Assembly (NCBI RefSeq): GCF_001723605.1
Contig: NZ_CP017111.1
Span: 1,488,001-1,552,000 of the forward strand
Direction: 5' to 3'
Length of the DNA: 64,000 nt
Source of the DNA: Sulfurospirillum halorespirans DSM 13726
GTDB lineage: Bacteria > Campylobacterota > Campylobacteria > Campylobacterales > Sulfurospirillaceae
Below the pieces are notes generated by a model, which was given only the letters and a program-made list of their open reading frames with translations, had not been told where the DNA came from and made no database searches. The position numbers and the translations under genes are program-made. Below, piece by piece: positions 42,617 through 52,217 of this stretch; position 1 is the stretch's first letter; each line of letters opens with the position of its first letter.

Positions 42617-43256
42617 GATTCATATACTTGGAATGGGTCCTGGAAGTATAGATTTTATTGCACCTTATGTGCTGACATGTATAAAGGACGCAGACATACT
42701 TATTGGTGGAAAAAGACATTTTCAAGAGATAGAAGTGGAAGCATCAGGAAAAGTCTGTCAATACATAAGTAGTGATTTATTAGGACTTGTGGATTACATC
42801 AAAACAAACAGAAATAAAAAAATTGCGGTATTGGTCTCTGGTGACCCAGGATTTTATAGTTTTTTAGTGTATTTAAAAAAGCATTTTAGCAATGAGGAGT
42901 TAGTGGTAATACCAGGACTTTCTTCTATGCAGTATATGTTTTGCAAGATTGGGTTACCTTGGCAAGACGCTGTGATTAAAAGTCTTCATGGTAAAACGTT
43001 TGATTTTATTGAAGCTTTAAATGATTCTGGACTTGTAGGGGTGCTAACGGATAGTGCTTTTACACCTCAATTGATCGCAAAAGAGTTAGTAACTCACGGA
43101 CTAGGAAACGTATTAGTATATGTAGGAGAAGAACTTTCTTATGCGGAAGAAAAAATAACAACGATGATAGCAACGCAAATGGCTAATAATGAACGAAATT
43201 TTGGCATGAATGTTGTGGTTATTGAAAGGACTGAAAATGTTTCATATAAAAGATAG
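42609..43256 (+). CDS. cbiE: Cobalt-precorrin-7 C5-methyltransferase
   Basis: A 215-residue tetrapyrrole methylase starting at 42609 (MLKIHILGMGPGSIDFI), which puts the SAM-binding glycine loop at the usual distance. The second SAM motif is VLVSGDPGFYSFL, followed by VIPGLSSMQYMFCKIG and SLHGK. It methylates C-5; C-15 methylation and decarboxylation are done by CbiT, encoded next with a 20-bp overlap. Confidence 0.92.
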   Translation: MLKIHILGMGPGSIDFIAPYVLTCIKDADILIGGKRHFQEIEVEASGKVCQYISSDLLGLVDYIKTNRNKKIAVLVSGDPGFYSFLVYLKKHFSNEELVVIPGLSSMQYMFCKIGLPWQDAVIKSLHGKTFDFIEALNDSGLVGVLTDSAFTPQLIAKELVTHGLGNVLVYVGEELSYAEEKITTMIATQMANNERNFGMNVVVIERTENVSYKR

Positions 43257-43815
43257 TGAATTTATTAGGGGCAATGTGCCTATGACAAAAGATGAAGCAC
43301 GTGTTGTTTGTATATCAAAACTTGAACTTGATAGCAATAGTGTCTTGATTGATGTGGGTGCAGGAACAGGTAGTGTCGGTATAGAGGCTAGTAGGTATTT
43401 AAGCTCTGGTAAAGTCATTGGTATAGAAGTTAATGAAGAAGCCAATGCTTTGATAGAAGCAAATCTAAAAAAATTTGACATAACGAATTACGAGTTATAC
43501 AAAGGTTATGCTCCACAAGAACTACCAACTATTGCCTTCGATGCCATGTTTATTGGTGGCTCTAAAGGGAAACTTGGTGATATATTTCAGTATTTTGATG
43601 ATCATGCCAAAGTAGGCGCTAGGTTGGTTATTAATGCCATTGTCCTTGAAACTTTTACTAAAACACTTAGTTTGATGAAAGAGTATGGCTTTCATGACAT
43701 TGAGGTTGTTTCATTAAATATCTCAAAAAATAGATTACTTGGTCAATATAACATGATGATGGCTGAGAATCCTATATTTATTTTAAGTGCGAAAAAAGGA
43801 GAAAAAAATGTCTAA
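43237..43815 (+). CDS. cbiT: Cobalt-precorrin-6B C15-methyltransferase/decarboxylase
   Basis: A 192-residue class I methyltransferase starting at 43237 (MFHIKDSEFIRGNVPMTKDEAR), with GAAAGG upstream. The SAM motif is VLIDVGAGTGSVGIEASRYL; AMFIGGSKGKLGDIF follows. It is the separate CbiT domain, as in Salmonella. Confidence 0.93.
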   Translation: MFHIKDSEFIRGNVPMTKDEARVVCISKLELDSNSVLIDVGAGTGSVGIEASRYLSSGKVIGIEVNEEANALIEANLKKFDITNYELYKGYAPQELPTIAFDAMFIGGSKGKLGDIFQYFDDHAKVGARLVINAIVLETFTKTLSLMKEYGFHDIEVVSLNISKNRLLGQYNMMMAENPIFILSAKKGEKNV

Positions 43816-44512
43816 ATTAATAGGAATTGGTGTAGGAGTTGGCGATCCTGAAATGTTAACCATCAAAGCAGTGAATGCTTTAAGAGAAGCAGATGCGGTC
43901 ATCTTACCAAGGGCTAATACGAAAACGTATAGTACGGCTTTTGAAATTGCAAAGCAGTATATGAAAGATGATATTGAAAAAATCTATGCAGATTTTACAA
44001 CGGTTGATGATGATAAGCTTAGAGAAGAAGATAGATTACTGTATGCCAAGGTAGTCAATGATTGTATTAAAGCTGGAAAAACAGTAGCGTTTATCACCAT
44101 TGGTGATCCTATGACGTTTAGTACTTTTGTTTATGTCATGGAACTTTTAGAAAAAGATGTAGAAGTCCAAACTATACCAGGGATAACATCATTTGCTTCC
44201 ATTGCTGCACGTCTGAATACTCCACTTGTTATGGGTGATGAAACACTCAAAATAGTACCTATTTCAAAAGATACAGATATTGTAAAAGAGATTAATAGCT
44301 CTGATAACGTTGTTTTTATGAAAGTTACACGTAACCTTGAACGACTCAAAGATGCTTTTAAAAAAACAGGCAACATGGATAATGTCGTACTTGTTTCTAA
44401 TTGTGGAAAAGCGGATGAAAAAGTAATTTATGATCTTGAAAATATAACGCGTGAGGATATCTCTTACTTCTCAACCATTCTCCTTAAAAAAGGAGGGCTG
44501 AGTTATGTCTAA
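43808..44512 (+). CDS. cbiL: Cobalt-precorrin-2 C20-methyltransferase
   Basis: A 234-residue tetrapyrrole methylase starting at 43808 (MSKLIGIGVGVGDPEMLTIKA), with AAAGGAG upstream. VGVGDPEMLTIKAV is the signature of the C20 branch; VAFITIGDPMTFSTFVYV and IPGITSFASIAARLNTPLV also fit. It overlaps cbiT by 8 bp. Confidence 0.95.
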   Translation: MSKLIGIGVGVGDPEMLTIKAVNALREADAVILPRANTKTYSTAFEIAKQYMKDDIEKIYADFTTVDDDKLREEDRLLYAKVVNDCIKAGKTVAFITIGDPMTFSTFVYVMELLEKDVEVQTIPGITSFASIAARLNTPLVMGDETLKIVPISKDTDIVKEINSSDNVVFMKVTRNLERLKDAFKKTGNMDNVVLVSNCGKADEKVIYDLENITREDISYFSTILLKKGGLSYV

Positions 44513-45269
44513 AGTTTATTTTATAGGAGCAGGGCCGGGTGATCCTGAACTTATTACTATCAAAGGTCAGCGCCTTGTAAGGGAAGCAGATATCATCATA
44601 TATGCGGGCTCGCTTGTTCCTATAGAAGTTATTGCATGTCATAAGGAGGGAGCAGAAATTTATAACAGTGCCAGTATGGATTTGGATGAAGTGATGGATA
44701 TTACTATTGCAGGTGTTAAAGAAGGAAAAAGTGTTGCAAGAGTTCATACAGGAGATCCTTCTATCTATGGGGCTCATCGTGAACAAATGGACATTTTGGA
44801 GAGTCATGGTATAGATTTTGATGTCATACCAGGTGTTAGCTCATTTTTAGCATCAGCAGCAGCCCTTAAAAAAGAGTTCACGCTTCCAGATGTATCGCAA
44901 ACGGTTATTTGCACACGATTAGAAGGTCGCACTCCCGTTCCAGAAGCAGAATCCTTAGATAAATTAGCCTCTCATCAAGCTTCTATGGCTATCTTTTTAT
45001 CCGTTCAAATGATTGATAAAGTAGTGGAAAAACTTGTGCTTCATTACCCGCCTAATACTCCAGTAGCAATTATTCAGCGTGCTAGTTGGCCGGATCAAAA
45101 AATTGTTGAGGGAACGCTTGAGACTATTGAAGAAAAAGTCAAAGAAGCCAATATCACTAAAACAGCGCAAATTCTTGTGGGATGGTTTATGGGAAATGAG
45201 TACTCTAAATCTAGGCTATATGACAAGTATTTTACCCATGAATACCGAGAAGGTATGGCACGCTCATGA
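44505..45269 (+). CDS. cbiF: Cobalt-precorrin-4 C11-methyltransferase
   Basis: A 254-residue tetrapyrrole methylase with IGAGPGDPELITIKGQRLV, YAGSLVPIEVIACHKEG, RVHTGDPSIYGAHREQMD, IPGVSSFLASAAALKKEFTLP and TRLEGRTPVPEAESL, all typical of CbiF/CobM. It overlaps both neighbours. Confidence 0.96.
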   Translation: MSKVYFIGAGPGDPELITIKGQRLVREADIIIYAGSLVPIEVIACHKEGAEIYNSASMDLDEVMDITIAGVKEGKSVARVHTGDPSIYGAHREQMDILESHGIDFDVIPGVSSFLASAAALKKEFTLPDVSQTVICTRLEGRTPVPEAESLDKLASHQASMAIFLSVQMIDKVVEKLVLHYPPNTPVAIIQRASWPDQKIVEGTLETIEEKVKEANITKTAQILVGWFMGNEYSKSRLYDKYFTHEYREGMARS

Positions 45270-46258
45270 AAAAAGAACTTGCCATTATTAGCGTAAGTAA
45301 GCAAGGATTAGAGAAAGCAAATTCTTTACATGTAAAGAACGCAGACATTTATGCCTTGCCAAAATACAGTGATGGCAAGTGCATAGAGATGATAGAGGGT
45401 TTTACACTTACAGTAGAGCGAATTTTTTCTCAATACAAAACGCTTTTGTTTATCATGGCTAGCGGGATTGTGGTTCGTACCATTGCGCCACTTCTTAAAG
45501 GTAAAGATATAGACCCCGCTATTTTGGTGATGGACGAACAAGGTATCTTTGTAAACTCTTTGCTTAGTGGCCATTTAGGTGGAGCAAACGAGATGGCAGA
45601 AATCATTGCCAAAGCATGTGATGCAATTCCTGTGATATCAACAGCCTCTGATGTCAGTCATAAAATAGCCGTTGATACGATTGCTATGAAATTAAATGCA
45701 AAAATAGATTCTTTGAAAAAAGCAAAGAATGTGACTGCTTTGATACTTAATGGGCAGAGAGTAGCGCTATGTTTACCTGAGAATATAGTCGTTGAGAATA
45801 AAAATATATCAGGGGTTATTGTGGTGTCAAATAAGTTACATGTAGAGATGAGTCAAATTATTCCACAAAATATCATAGTGGGTATTGGGTGCAAAAAAGA
45901 TATCCCAAAAGAGGCGATTATTGAAGCTGTCAAAAAAGAGTTTAAAAAATTAAACCTTAGAGAAGATTCGATTAAACATTTTGCGACAGGATGGGTAAAA
46001 GCAGAAGAAAAAGGTCTGCTTGAAGCCGTTAACTATTTTGAGCGAGAGCTAAAAATAATAGAAAAAGAAGAAATAAGAGCAGTACAAGATAAATTTTGTG
46101 GATCAGATTTTGTAGAAAAAACCATTGGTGTACGCTCCATCTCAGCACCTAGTGCCTATGTAAGTTCTAGTAAAAAAGGAGTGTTTTTGTTAGAAAAAAA
46201 TAAAAATTGCGGAATTACCATTTCGATTTATGAAGAGGAAGTTGGAAATGAAAAATAA
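45266..46258 (+). CDS. cbiG: Cobalt-precorrin-5A hydrolase
   Basis: A 330-residue CbiG, which opens the delta-lactone and releases acetaldehyde. The central block is IMASGIVVRTIAPLLKGKDIDPAILVMDE with NSLLSGHLGGANEMAEIIA; the C-terminal domain starts IIVGIGCKKDIPKEAI. A TTTACATGTAAA palindrome at 45325-45336 encodes SLHVKN. Confidence 0.95.
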   Translation: MKKELAIISVSKQGLEKANSLHVKNADIYALPKYSDGKCIEMIEGFTLTVERIFSQYKTLLFIMASGIVVRTIAPLLKGKDIDPAILVMDEQGIFVNSLLSGHLGGANEMAEIIAKACDAIPVISTASDVSHKIAVDTIAMKLNAKIDSLKKAKNVTALILNGQRVALCLPENIVVENKNISGVIVVSNKLHVEMSQIIPQNIIVGIGCKKDIPKEAIIEAVKKEFKKLNLREDSIKHFATGWVKAEEKGLLEAVNYFERELKIIEKEEIRAVQDKFCGSDFVEKTIGVRSISAPSAYVSSSKKGVFLLEKNKNCGITISIYEEEVGNEK

Positions 46259-46976
46259 TATTTATGTTGTAGGTATCGGGCCAGGCTCATTGGAACATTT
46301 GAGTTTTAGAGCATATCATGTTTTAAAAGAGGTAAATGTCATCATTGGGCATAAAACCTATGTCAATTTAGTAAAAGAGTATTTTCCTGAGAAAGTGTTC
46401 ATTAAATCAGGAATGAAAAGAGAAGTGGAGCGTTGCCTCGAGACTTTGGAAATAGCCAAGAGTGGTAAAAGTGTCGCCCTTATCTCTAGTGGTGATGCCG
46501 GAGTTTACGGCATGGCGGGCATTATGCTAGAAATTGCTCTTGATAATGGCTTTAATGTAGAAATTATCCCAGGGATTACCTCTGCCAATGCCTCCGCTTC
46601 AGTCGTAGGTGCACCCATTATGCATGATCATGCGACGATTAGTTTGAGTGATTTATTGACGGATTGGGAGCTCATCAAAAAGCGTGTTGATTTGGCATCA
46701 CAAGGAGATTTTGTGATCTCTTTTTACAATCCTAAAAGTAAAAGTCGTCTAACTCAAATTGCTGAAGCAAGAGAAATTATGCTGAAGCATAAAAATAAAG
46801 ATACGGTTGTTGCCATTGTGCGAAACACGGGACGAGAGGGCGAAAATCACGTTCTTACATCATTGGAAAATATGTTAGAGCATGAAATTGACATGTTTAC
46901 GACGGTAATCGTTGGAAACTCAAAGACGTTTATCAAAGAAAACAAAATGATCACTCCTCGTGGGTATCACTACTAA
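46248..46976 (+). CDS. cbiH: Cobalt-precorrin-3 C17-methyltransferase
   Basis: A 242-residue tetrapyrrole methylase starting at 46248 (MKNNIYVVGIGPGSLEHLSFRA), with GAAGTTGGAA upstream. The C17 class motifs are present: ISSGDAGVYGMAGIMLEI, IPGITSANASASVVGAPIMHD, ISLSDLLTDWELIKKRV and FYNPKSKSRL. It performs the ring contraction. Confidence 0.95.
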   Translation: MKNNIYVVGIGPGSLEHLSFRAYHVLKEVNVIIGHKTYVNLVKEYFPEKVFIKSGMKREVERCLETLEIAKSGKSVALISSGDAGVYGMAGIMLEIALDNGFNVEIIPGITSANASASVVGAPIMHDHATISLSDLLTDWELIKKRVDLASQGDFVISFYNPKSKSRLTQIAEAREIMLKHKNKDTVVAIVRNTGREGENHVLTSLENMLEHEIDMFTTVIVGNSKTFIKENKMITPRGYHY

Positions 46977-46989
46977 AACAGGAAAAAAG

Positions 46990-48507
46990 ATGAAAACAGG
47001 AAAAGTATATATCGCAGGTGCAGGTTGTGGAGATTTTGAATTGATGACATTAAAACTCAAGATGTTGATTGAAGAAGCAGAGTGTATTATTTATGATCGT
47101 CTTGTTAATAAGGAAATTCTTGCGTTAGCACCCAAAAGTGCCGAACTTATTTATTATGGTAAAGATAATTGCGAAGGCGGCCTTATCCAAGAAAAAATTA
47201 ATGCAACATTAATCGAAAAAGCCAAAGAGGGCAAGAATGTTTTACGCCTTAAAGGAGGACACCCTTTTGTCTTTGGACGAGGTGGGGAAGAGGCCTTGGA
47301 CTTAGTAGATGCAGGCATAGAATTTGAAATTATTCCAGGTGTTACTTCTGCTATTTCAGTACCCGCTTATGCAGGCATTCCTATAAGCCATAGAGGTATC
47401 AATACATCATTTCATGTTTTTACAGGACATAGTAAAGATGATGGAGAAAAAATTGACTTTGAAACAGTATCCAAGCTGAGTGGCACTTTAGTTTTTTTAA
47501 TGGGTATTAAAAATATAGAGATGATCACTTCAAATCTTGTAAATTTTGGAAAAATATCATCCACACCTGTTGCAGTAATTGAAAATGGATCGACATGTCA
47601 TCAACGAACGGTTGTCGGAAACCTAGAAACTATTTCAAAGATTGTTGAAGAAAATCATATTCAGTCACCTTCTATCATTATTATAGGTGATGTAGTAAAT
47701 TTACGCGAAAAACTTGCTTGGTTTGAGCATAAAGCATTGCACGGGCATAAGGTTCTGGTAACATCAGAAAAAACCCAAGCAAAAGTGACTTCACGGTTGG
47801 TCCGAAGTTTAGGTGGAGAGAGTGTAGAATGTCCTTTTTTTACATTAGATAAAAAATCGTTTACTATTCCAAGACTTATTAATTTTGATACTGTGCTCTT
47901 TACAAGCCCTCAAAGTTTACATGCTTTTTTTGAAAAAATAGAAGATATACGCCAGTTACTTCATTTGCGTATTGGTGTGGCCGGCGAAAAAACTAAAGAA
48001 GCATTAAACACGTATAAATTACAAGCCAATATTTATTCGAACAGCTATCGCACACAAGAGTTGCTTAATCTCTTAACTGAAAAAGAAGAGAAAGTACTTT
48101 TAGTCAGATCTACCTCAATTTCAGCAGAACTTGCTGTATATTCTCAATCTATTACTGAACTTGAGACCTATTATGTTGATAAAGTTTTGCGAAGTGATGA
48201 AGAAGTAATTGCTTATATCAATGATGTCGATATTATCGCTTTTCCTAATGCATGTACGGTTAAAACATTAATAGATAGTGTAGGGCGTGAAATATTAGCC
48301 ACCAAATTAATTATTGCTTCAAATGAAAATACAGCATTAAAAATCAAGTCTTATGGTTTACATGTAAACGCTTTTGGCAATGGTGAAATCACAGAAGAAA
48401 CATTTAAAACATGCATGGAAACAGAGCATTGTATCAAAGGGAAAAAAGATGGTGTGGTTAATCGGAGGAACAAAGGATTCACGCATTCTGCTCGAGCAGC
48501 TAGTTGA
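46990..48507 (+). CDS. cobA-hemD: Uroporphyrinogen-III methyltransferase fused to uroporphyrinogen-III synthase
   Basis: A 505-residue fusion starting at 46990 (MKTGKVYIAGAGCGDFELMTLK), with AAAAAAG upstream. Residues 1-245 are the SUMT domain making precorrin-2: YDRLVNKEIL, RLKGGHPFVFGRGGEEA, IIPGVTSAISVPAYAGIPISHRG and TLVFLMGIKNI. Residues about 255-480 are a HemD-like synthase (VLVTSEKTQAKVTSRLVRSLGGES, VLFTSPQSLHAFF, LLVRSTSISAELAVY, IIAFPNACTVKTLI). It links the branch to uroporphyrinogen III, giving the cluster its own entry step. It overlaps cbiJ by 59 bp. Confidence 0.93.
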   Translation: MKTGKVYIAGAGCGDFELMTLKLKMLIEEAECIIYDRLVNKEILALAPKSAELIYYGKDNCEGGLIQEKINATLIEKAKEGKNVLRLKGGHPFVFGRGGEEALDLVDAGIEFEIIPGVTSAISVPAYAGIPISHRGINTSFHVFTGHSKDDGEKIDFETVSKLSGTLVFLMGIKNIEMITSNLVNFGKISSTPVAVIENGSTCHQRTVVGNLETISKIVEENHIQSPSIIIIGDVVNLREKLAWFEHKALHGHKVLVTSEKTQAKVTSRLVRSLGGESVECPFFTLDKKSFTIPRLINFDTVLFTSPQSLHAFFEKIEDIRQLLHLRIGVAGEKTKEALNTYKLQANIYSNSYRTQELLNLLTEKEEKVLLVRSTSISAELAVYSQSITELETYYVDKVLRSDEEVIAYINDVDIIAFPNACTVKTLIDSVGREILATKLIIASNENTALKIKSYGLHVNAFGNGEITEETFKTCMETEHCIKGKKDGVVNRRNKGFTHSARAAS

Positions 48508-49207
48508 ATATCACGACCAGTTTATCGTGAGCATTACTACGAGTTATGGAAAAAAACTTTTAGAAAATTATAACGTTAAAATTATTGATAAACGTCTCAG
48601 TAAAGAAGAAAAAAAAGTATTGATAGAAAATGAATGTATAACTTTAATTCTTGATACGAGCCATCCTTATGCGGAAGGAATTTCGCATAGTGCTATGGAA
48701 ATAGCAAAAGAGTGTGGTGTTGAGTATTTACGCTTTGAGCGCAAAAATCTTGAATATGAGGGTGCTAAACATTTTGAGGATATTACGTCATTGGTAGACT
48801 ATATTAATCTTACATGTAAAGGTGAAAAAGTGCTGAGTACGTTAGGCATAAAAAACTTGGAAGACCTTCAAAAAATCAAGGATCAAGAAAACCTTTTTAT
48901 TCGTCTTTTACCCGTCGTTATATCAATACAAAAAGCAGAAACTTTGGGTTTTTTAGCCAAAAATATTATCGCGATACAAGGACCTTTTAGTAAAGAGTTT
49001 AATACTGCAATAATTAAAAACTATGGGATACAATATCTTATAACAAAAGAGAGTGGTGATGAAGGAGGAGAGATGGAAAAAGTTTTAGCGTGCAAGGAAG
49101 AGGGAGTTCAACTTTTAGTACTAAAACGTCCTTTTATCAATTATCTAAAGACATGGGACTCTCTTCAAGAGATTGTTGACGAATTAAAGTGTAGATTGAG
49201 TTTATGA
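48449..49207 (+). CDS. cbiJ: Cobalt-precorrin-6A reductase
   Basis: A 252-residue enzyme starting at 48449 (MVWLIGGTKDSRILLEQL), where AAAGGGAAAAAAG gives a ribosome site; the longer frame from 48374 would only read through hemD. The N-terminal IGGTKDSR is the CbiJ/CobK NADPH region. LDTSHPYAEGISHSAMEIAKE, YLRFERKNLEYE and LITKESGDEGGEMEKVLAC complete the family pattern. The 59-bp overlap with the upstream gene is unusually long for this run. Confidence 0.92.
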   Translation: MVWLIGGTKDSRILLEQLVEYHDQFIVSITTSYGKKLLENYNVKIIDKRLSKEEKKVLIENECITLILDTSHPYAEGISHSAMEIAKECGVEYLRFERKNLEYEGAKHFEDITSLVDYINLTCKGEKVLSTLGIKNLEDLQKIKDQENLFIRLLPVVISIQKAETLGFLAKNIIAIQGPFSKEFNTAIIKNYGIQYLITKESGDEGGEMEKVLACKEEGVQLLVLKRPFINYLKTWDSLQEIVDELKCRLSL

Positions 49208-50931
49208 TGCGCTATATTTGGAGCTATTATCAAAATCACTTATCATTGTTTTATACAACGGTGGCCAGTACTTTTCTTTTAGCTTTTTTGGATATTTTAT
49301 TTCCTTATATTGTACAATTAATGATATCTGAGGATTTCATTGCTTCCAATGGAATGAAGATGACATTGATGTTTTTACTTTTGGGTGGGATTATTATTTT
49401 ACGCTCACTTGCCGTATGGGTACGGAACTATTGGGGAAGCTTGCTTGGGATAAATGTTGAATTCGATATGCGCAATGATTTGTTTAAGCATATCAATACG
49501 CTTTCCTTTTCGTATTTTGATAACACCAAGACGGGTTCATTAATGTCTCGAGTGGTGAGTGATATCGCTGAAGTTTCCAAAGTTGTTACGGAGATTCCTA
49601 GAGATTTATTGCTTATTCCTATTACGTTAATTGGGGCCATTGGTGTGATGCTTAGCCTTAATTTAAAACTGGGAATGGTTGTACTGTTATTGATGCCTGT
49701 TTTGATTTTCTTTACATACTATAAAAACACCAAGTTACGACATGCGTATATGTCCTCAAAGCGTAAAATTGCACATCTAAACGCTCAGTTAACAGATAGC
49801 TTTGAAGGCATTCGTGTCGTTCAAGCGTTTAGCAACGAAGCCCATGAGATGCATAAGTTTAAGCAGAGCAATCAAGCCTATAAAGAGATGACAGCCAAAG
49901 CGTTTAAGGCATTGGCAGACTTGCGAAGTATCAGTAACTTTTTCTCGGGAGCCTTGCAAGTTATCATTATCGCTTATGGTATTTACCTTGTGCAGTACGA
50001 ACACATGTCTATAGGTGTACTATTTGCCTTTGTCCTTTATATCGATCGTTTTATGCGCCCCATTCGAAATTTTATCTCATTGACAGAGGTTTATCAAAAA
50101 GGTTTAGTTGGCATGGATAGGTTTCAAGAGTTGATGCAAATAAAGAGCACTGTGCGAGATGATGCAAAAGAAGAGATGGAATCCGTTAAAGGGCATATCG
50201 CCTTTAATAATGTAAATTTTACATATGAAGAACAAGGGGAAGGTATTTTAAAAGATATCAATTTTACTATCACTCCTCAAGAGCATATTGCATTAGTGGG
50301 AGGTACGGGTAGTGGTAAAAGCACCTTGTGTGCGTTGATTATGCGTTTTTATGAGCCTCAAATTGGCTCCATAAAGATTGATGGTAAGGATATCAAAGAG
50401 GTGTCTGTTAAGTCATTAAGAAGGCAAATCGGCATTGTACAACAAGATGTTTTTTTATTTAATGGAACTATCAAAGAAAATATTTTATACGGACGTTTAG
50501 AAGCAAGCGAAGAAGAGGTCATAGCAGCCGCTAAAAAAGCAAATATTCATGAATTTGTGATGGGATTAGCAGAGGGGTATGAGAGTGTTGTTGGGGAGCG
50601 TGGGATAAAACTTTCAGGTGGTCAAAAACAGCAACTTTCTATTGCCCGTATCTTTTTAAAAGATCCGGCTATTTTGATTTTAGATGAAGCAACCTCTGCC
50701 CTTGATAATATCACAGAACATTATGTGCAAAAATCACTTGATGCCTTGGCTCAAAATAGAACGGTTATTACCATCGCTCATCGATTAAGTTCAGTGAAAA
50801 ATGCATCAAAGATTTTGGTCATGAAGAATGGAAGGATTGCAGAAGAGGGGACACATAAAGAATTACTTTCTTTTAATGGGGTATATCAAACACTGCATGA
50901 CTTACAGTTTCGGGAAGGAAAAGAGCGTTAA
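49204..50931 (+). CDS. ABC exporter, membrane domain fused to ATPase
   Basis: A 575-residue half-transporter of the MsbA/multidrug type: six helices (for example LFYTTVASTFLLAFLDILFPY), then an ATPase with Walker A VGGTGSGKSTLCALI, signature KLSGGQKQQLSIARIF, Walker B ILILDEATSALDN and H-loop TIAHRLSS. It overlaps cbiJ by 4 bp and cbiA by 1 bp, so it is truly part of the cobamide run. Nothing in standard cobamide synthesis needs an exporter. It may move a corrinoid, an intermediate or PceA-related material across the inner membrane; that is open. Confidence 0.88.
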   Translation: MMRYIWSYYQNHLSLFYTTVASTFLLAFLDILFPYIVQLMISEDFIASNGMKMTLMFLLLGGIIILRSLAVWVRNYWGSLLGINVEFDMRNDLFKHINTLSFSYFDNTKTGSLMSRVVSDIAEVSKVVTEIPRDLLLIPITLIGAIGVMLSLNLKLGMVVLLLMPVLIFFTYYKNTKLRHAYMSSKRKIAHLNAQLTDSFEGIRVVQAFSNEAHEMHKFKQSNQAYKEMTAKAFKALADLRSISNFFSGALQVIIIAYGIYLVQYEHMSIGVLFAFVLYIDRFMRPIRNFISLTEVYQKGLVGMDRFQELMQIKSTVRDDAKEEMESVKGHIAFNNVNFTYEEQGEGILKDINFTITPQEHIALVGGTGSGKSTLCALIMRFYEPQIGSIKIDGKDIKEVSVKSLRRQIGIVQQDVFLFNGTIKENILYGRLEASEEEVIAAAKKANIHEFVMGLAEGYESVVGERGIKLSGGQKQQLSIARIFLKDPAILILDEATSALDNITEHYVQKSLDALAQNRTVITIAHRLSSVKNASKILVMKNGRIAEEGTHKELLSFNGVYQTLHDLQFREGKER

Positions 50932-52193
50932 TGAAAAAAGCAATTTGTATTGGTGCAACGAAATCTAATGATGGTAAAACACTTCTAACAACGGCACTCT
51001 TGCACCATTTCAAGAAAGATGTATCAGCGTTTAAATGTGGACCAGATTATATCGATCCACAGTTTCATGATGCCATTACAGGAGGCCATAGCGTCAATCT
51101 TGATGGTTATTTGATGAATGAAGAACAACTTCGATGGACATTTGAGCATTATCATCACAACTCTTTCGCAGTTATCGAAGGTGTCATGGGTTTTTACGAT
51201 GGCATGGATAAGGGTGCTAGTGCGTACGATGTGGCAAAATCTTTACACGTTCCAAGTGTCATTGTCGTGGATGCCAGTGGAAGCTATATCACTATTGCCG
51301 CGGTCATCAAAGGATTGTTAACCTTTAGAGACGATCATACCATCAAAGGAGTGATTTTAAATAAAGTTAGTTCATCCATGCATTTTTCACTTTTAGAAAA
51401 AGTAATAGAAGAAGAATTGCCTCACATCGCCGTTCTTGGTTGGATAAAAAAAGACCTCATTACTTTAGAATCAACGCATCTAGGGCTTGATCTCGAACAT
51501 TTGGATAGGGAGCTTTTAGCACTCGTTTCAAAAGAAGTTTTAGAACATATCGATTTGGAGCTTCTGATGAGTTTAGCTACGTTTGAGCCTTTACATGTAA
51601 AGATTTATCCATTTGAAAAAATACCAAAAATACCACAAAAATTAGCCATCGTTCATGATGCAAATTTCTCTTTTTTATACCATGATAATGTAAATTTTTT
51701 AAAAGAGGTCTTTGATGAGGTTGTGATGGTATCTGCTGTGAATGACGAAAAATGTGAAGCAGATGTTTTATATATCCCTGGAGGGTATGTCGAAACCAAA
51801 GAAGCGTATAAACGCATCGAAAATTCTCACACCTTTAAACACAGTGTGCTAGAGCATGCAAAAAACAAGCCAATTTATGGTGAGTGTGCAGGACTTATTT
51901 TTCTTGGAAAAAAGATTGATGAAAAACCAATGCTTGGGCTTTTAGATGTTGAGTTTAGTTTGCAAAAACGTTTTAAACGCATGGGGTATTATGATGCTGA
52001 TTTTGATGGCATAAACACCAAAGGTCATGCTTTTCATTATAGTAGCCCCCATGATTTAGCAAACGGATATTTTCCTCTAGTTAAAAGAGATAACGGAGAG
52101 AATGGCGTATGGAAAAAAGATAAAGTATTTGGAACTTATTTACATACTTTTTTTAGAACGAATCCCCATTTGATCAAACAATATTTTAGTTAA
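50931..52193 (+). CDS. cbiA: Cobyrinic acid a,c-diamide synthase
   Basis: A 420-residue glutamine amidotransferase amidating positions a and c. Blocks: IGATKSNDGKTLLTTALL, FKCGPDYIDPQFHDAITGGHSVNLDGYLM, IEGVMGFYDGM, VLYIPGGYVETKEAY and nucleophile Cys in IYGECAGLIFLG. The start overlaps the exporter stop by one base (TAATG). The palindrome at 51590-51601 encodes PLHVKI. Confidence 0.95.
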   Translation: MKKAICIGATKSNDGKTLLTTALLHHFKKDVSAFKCGPDYIDPQFHDAITGGHSVNLDGYLMNEEQLRWTFEHYHHNSFAVIEGVMGFYDGMDKGASAYDVAKSLHVPSVIVVDASGSYITIAAVIKGLLTFRDDHTIKGVILNKVSSSMHFSLLEKVIEEELPHIAVLGWIKKDLITLESTHLGLDLEHLDRELLALVSKEVLEHIDLELLMSLATFEPLHVKIYPFEKIPKIPQKLAIVHDANFSFLYHDNVNFLKEVFDEVVMVSAVNDEKCEADVLYIPGGYVETKEAYKRIENSHTFKHSVLEHAKNKPIYGECAGLIFLGKKIDEKPMLGLLDVEFSLQKRFKRMGYYDADFDGINTKGHAFHYSSPHDLANGYFPLVKRDNGENGVWKKDKVFGTYLHTFFRTNPHLIKQYFS

Positions 52194-52217
52194 TATTTTT
52201 TAAAGTAAAGTGGCATT

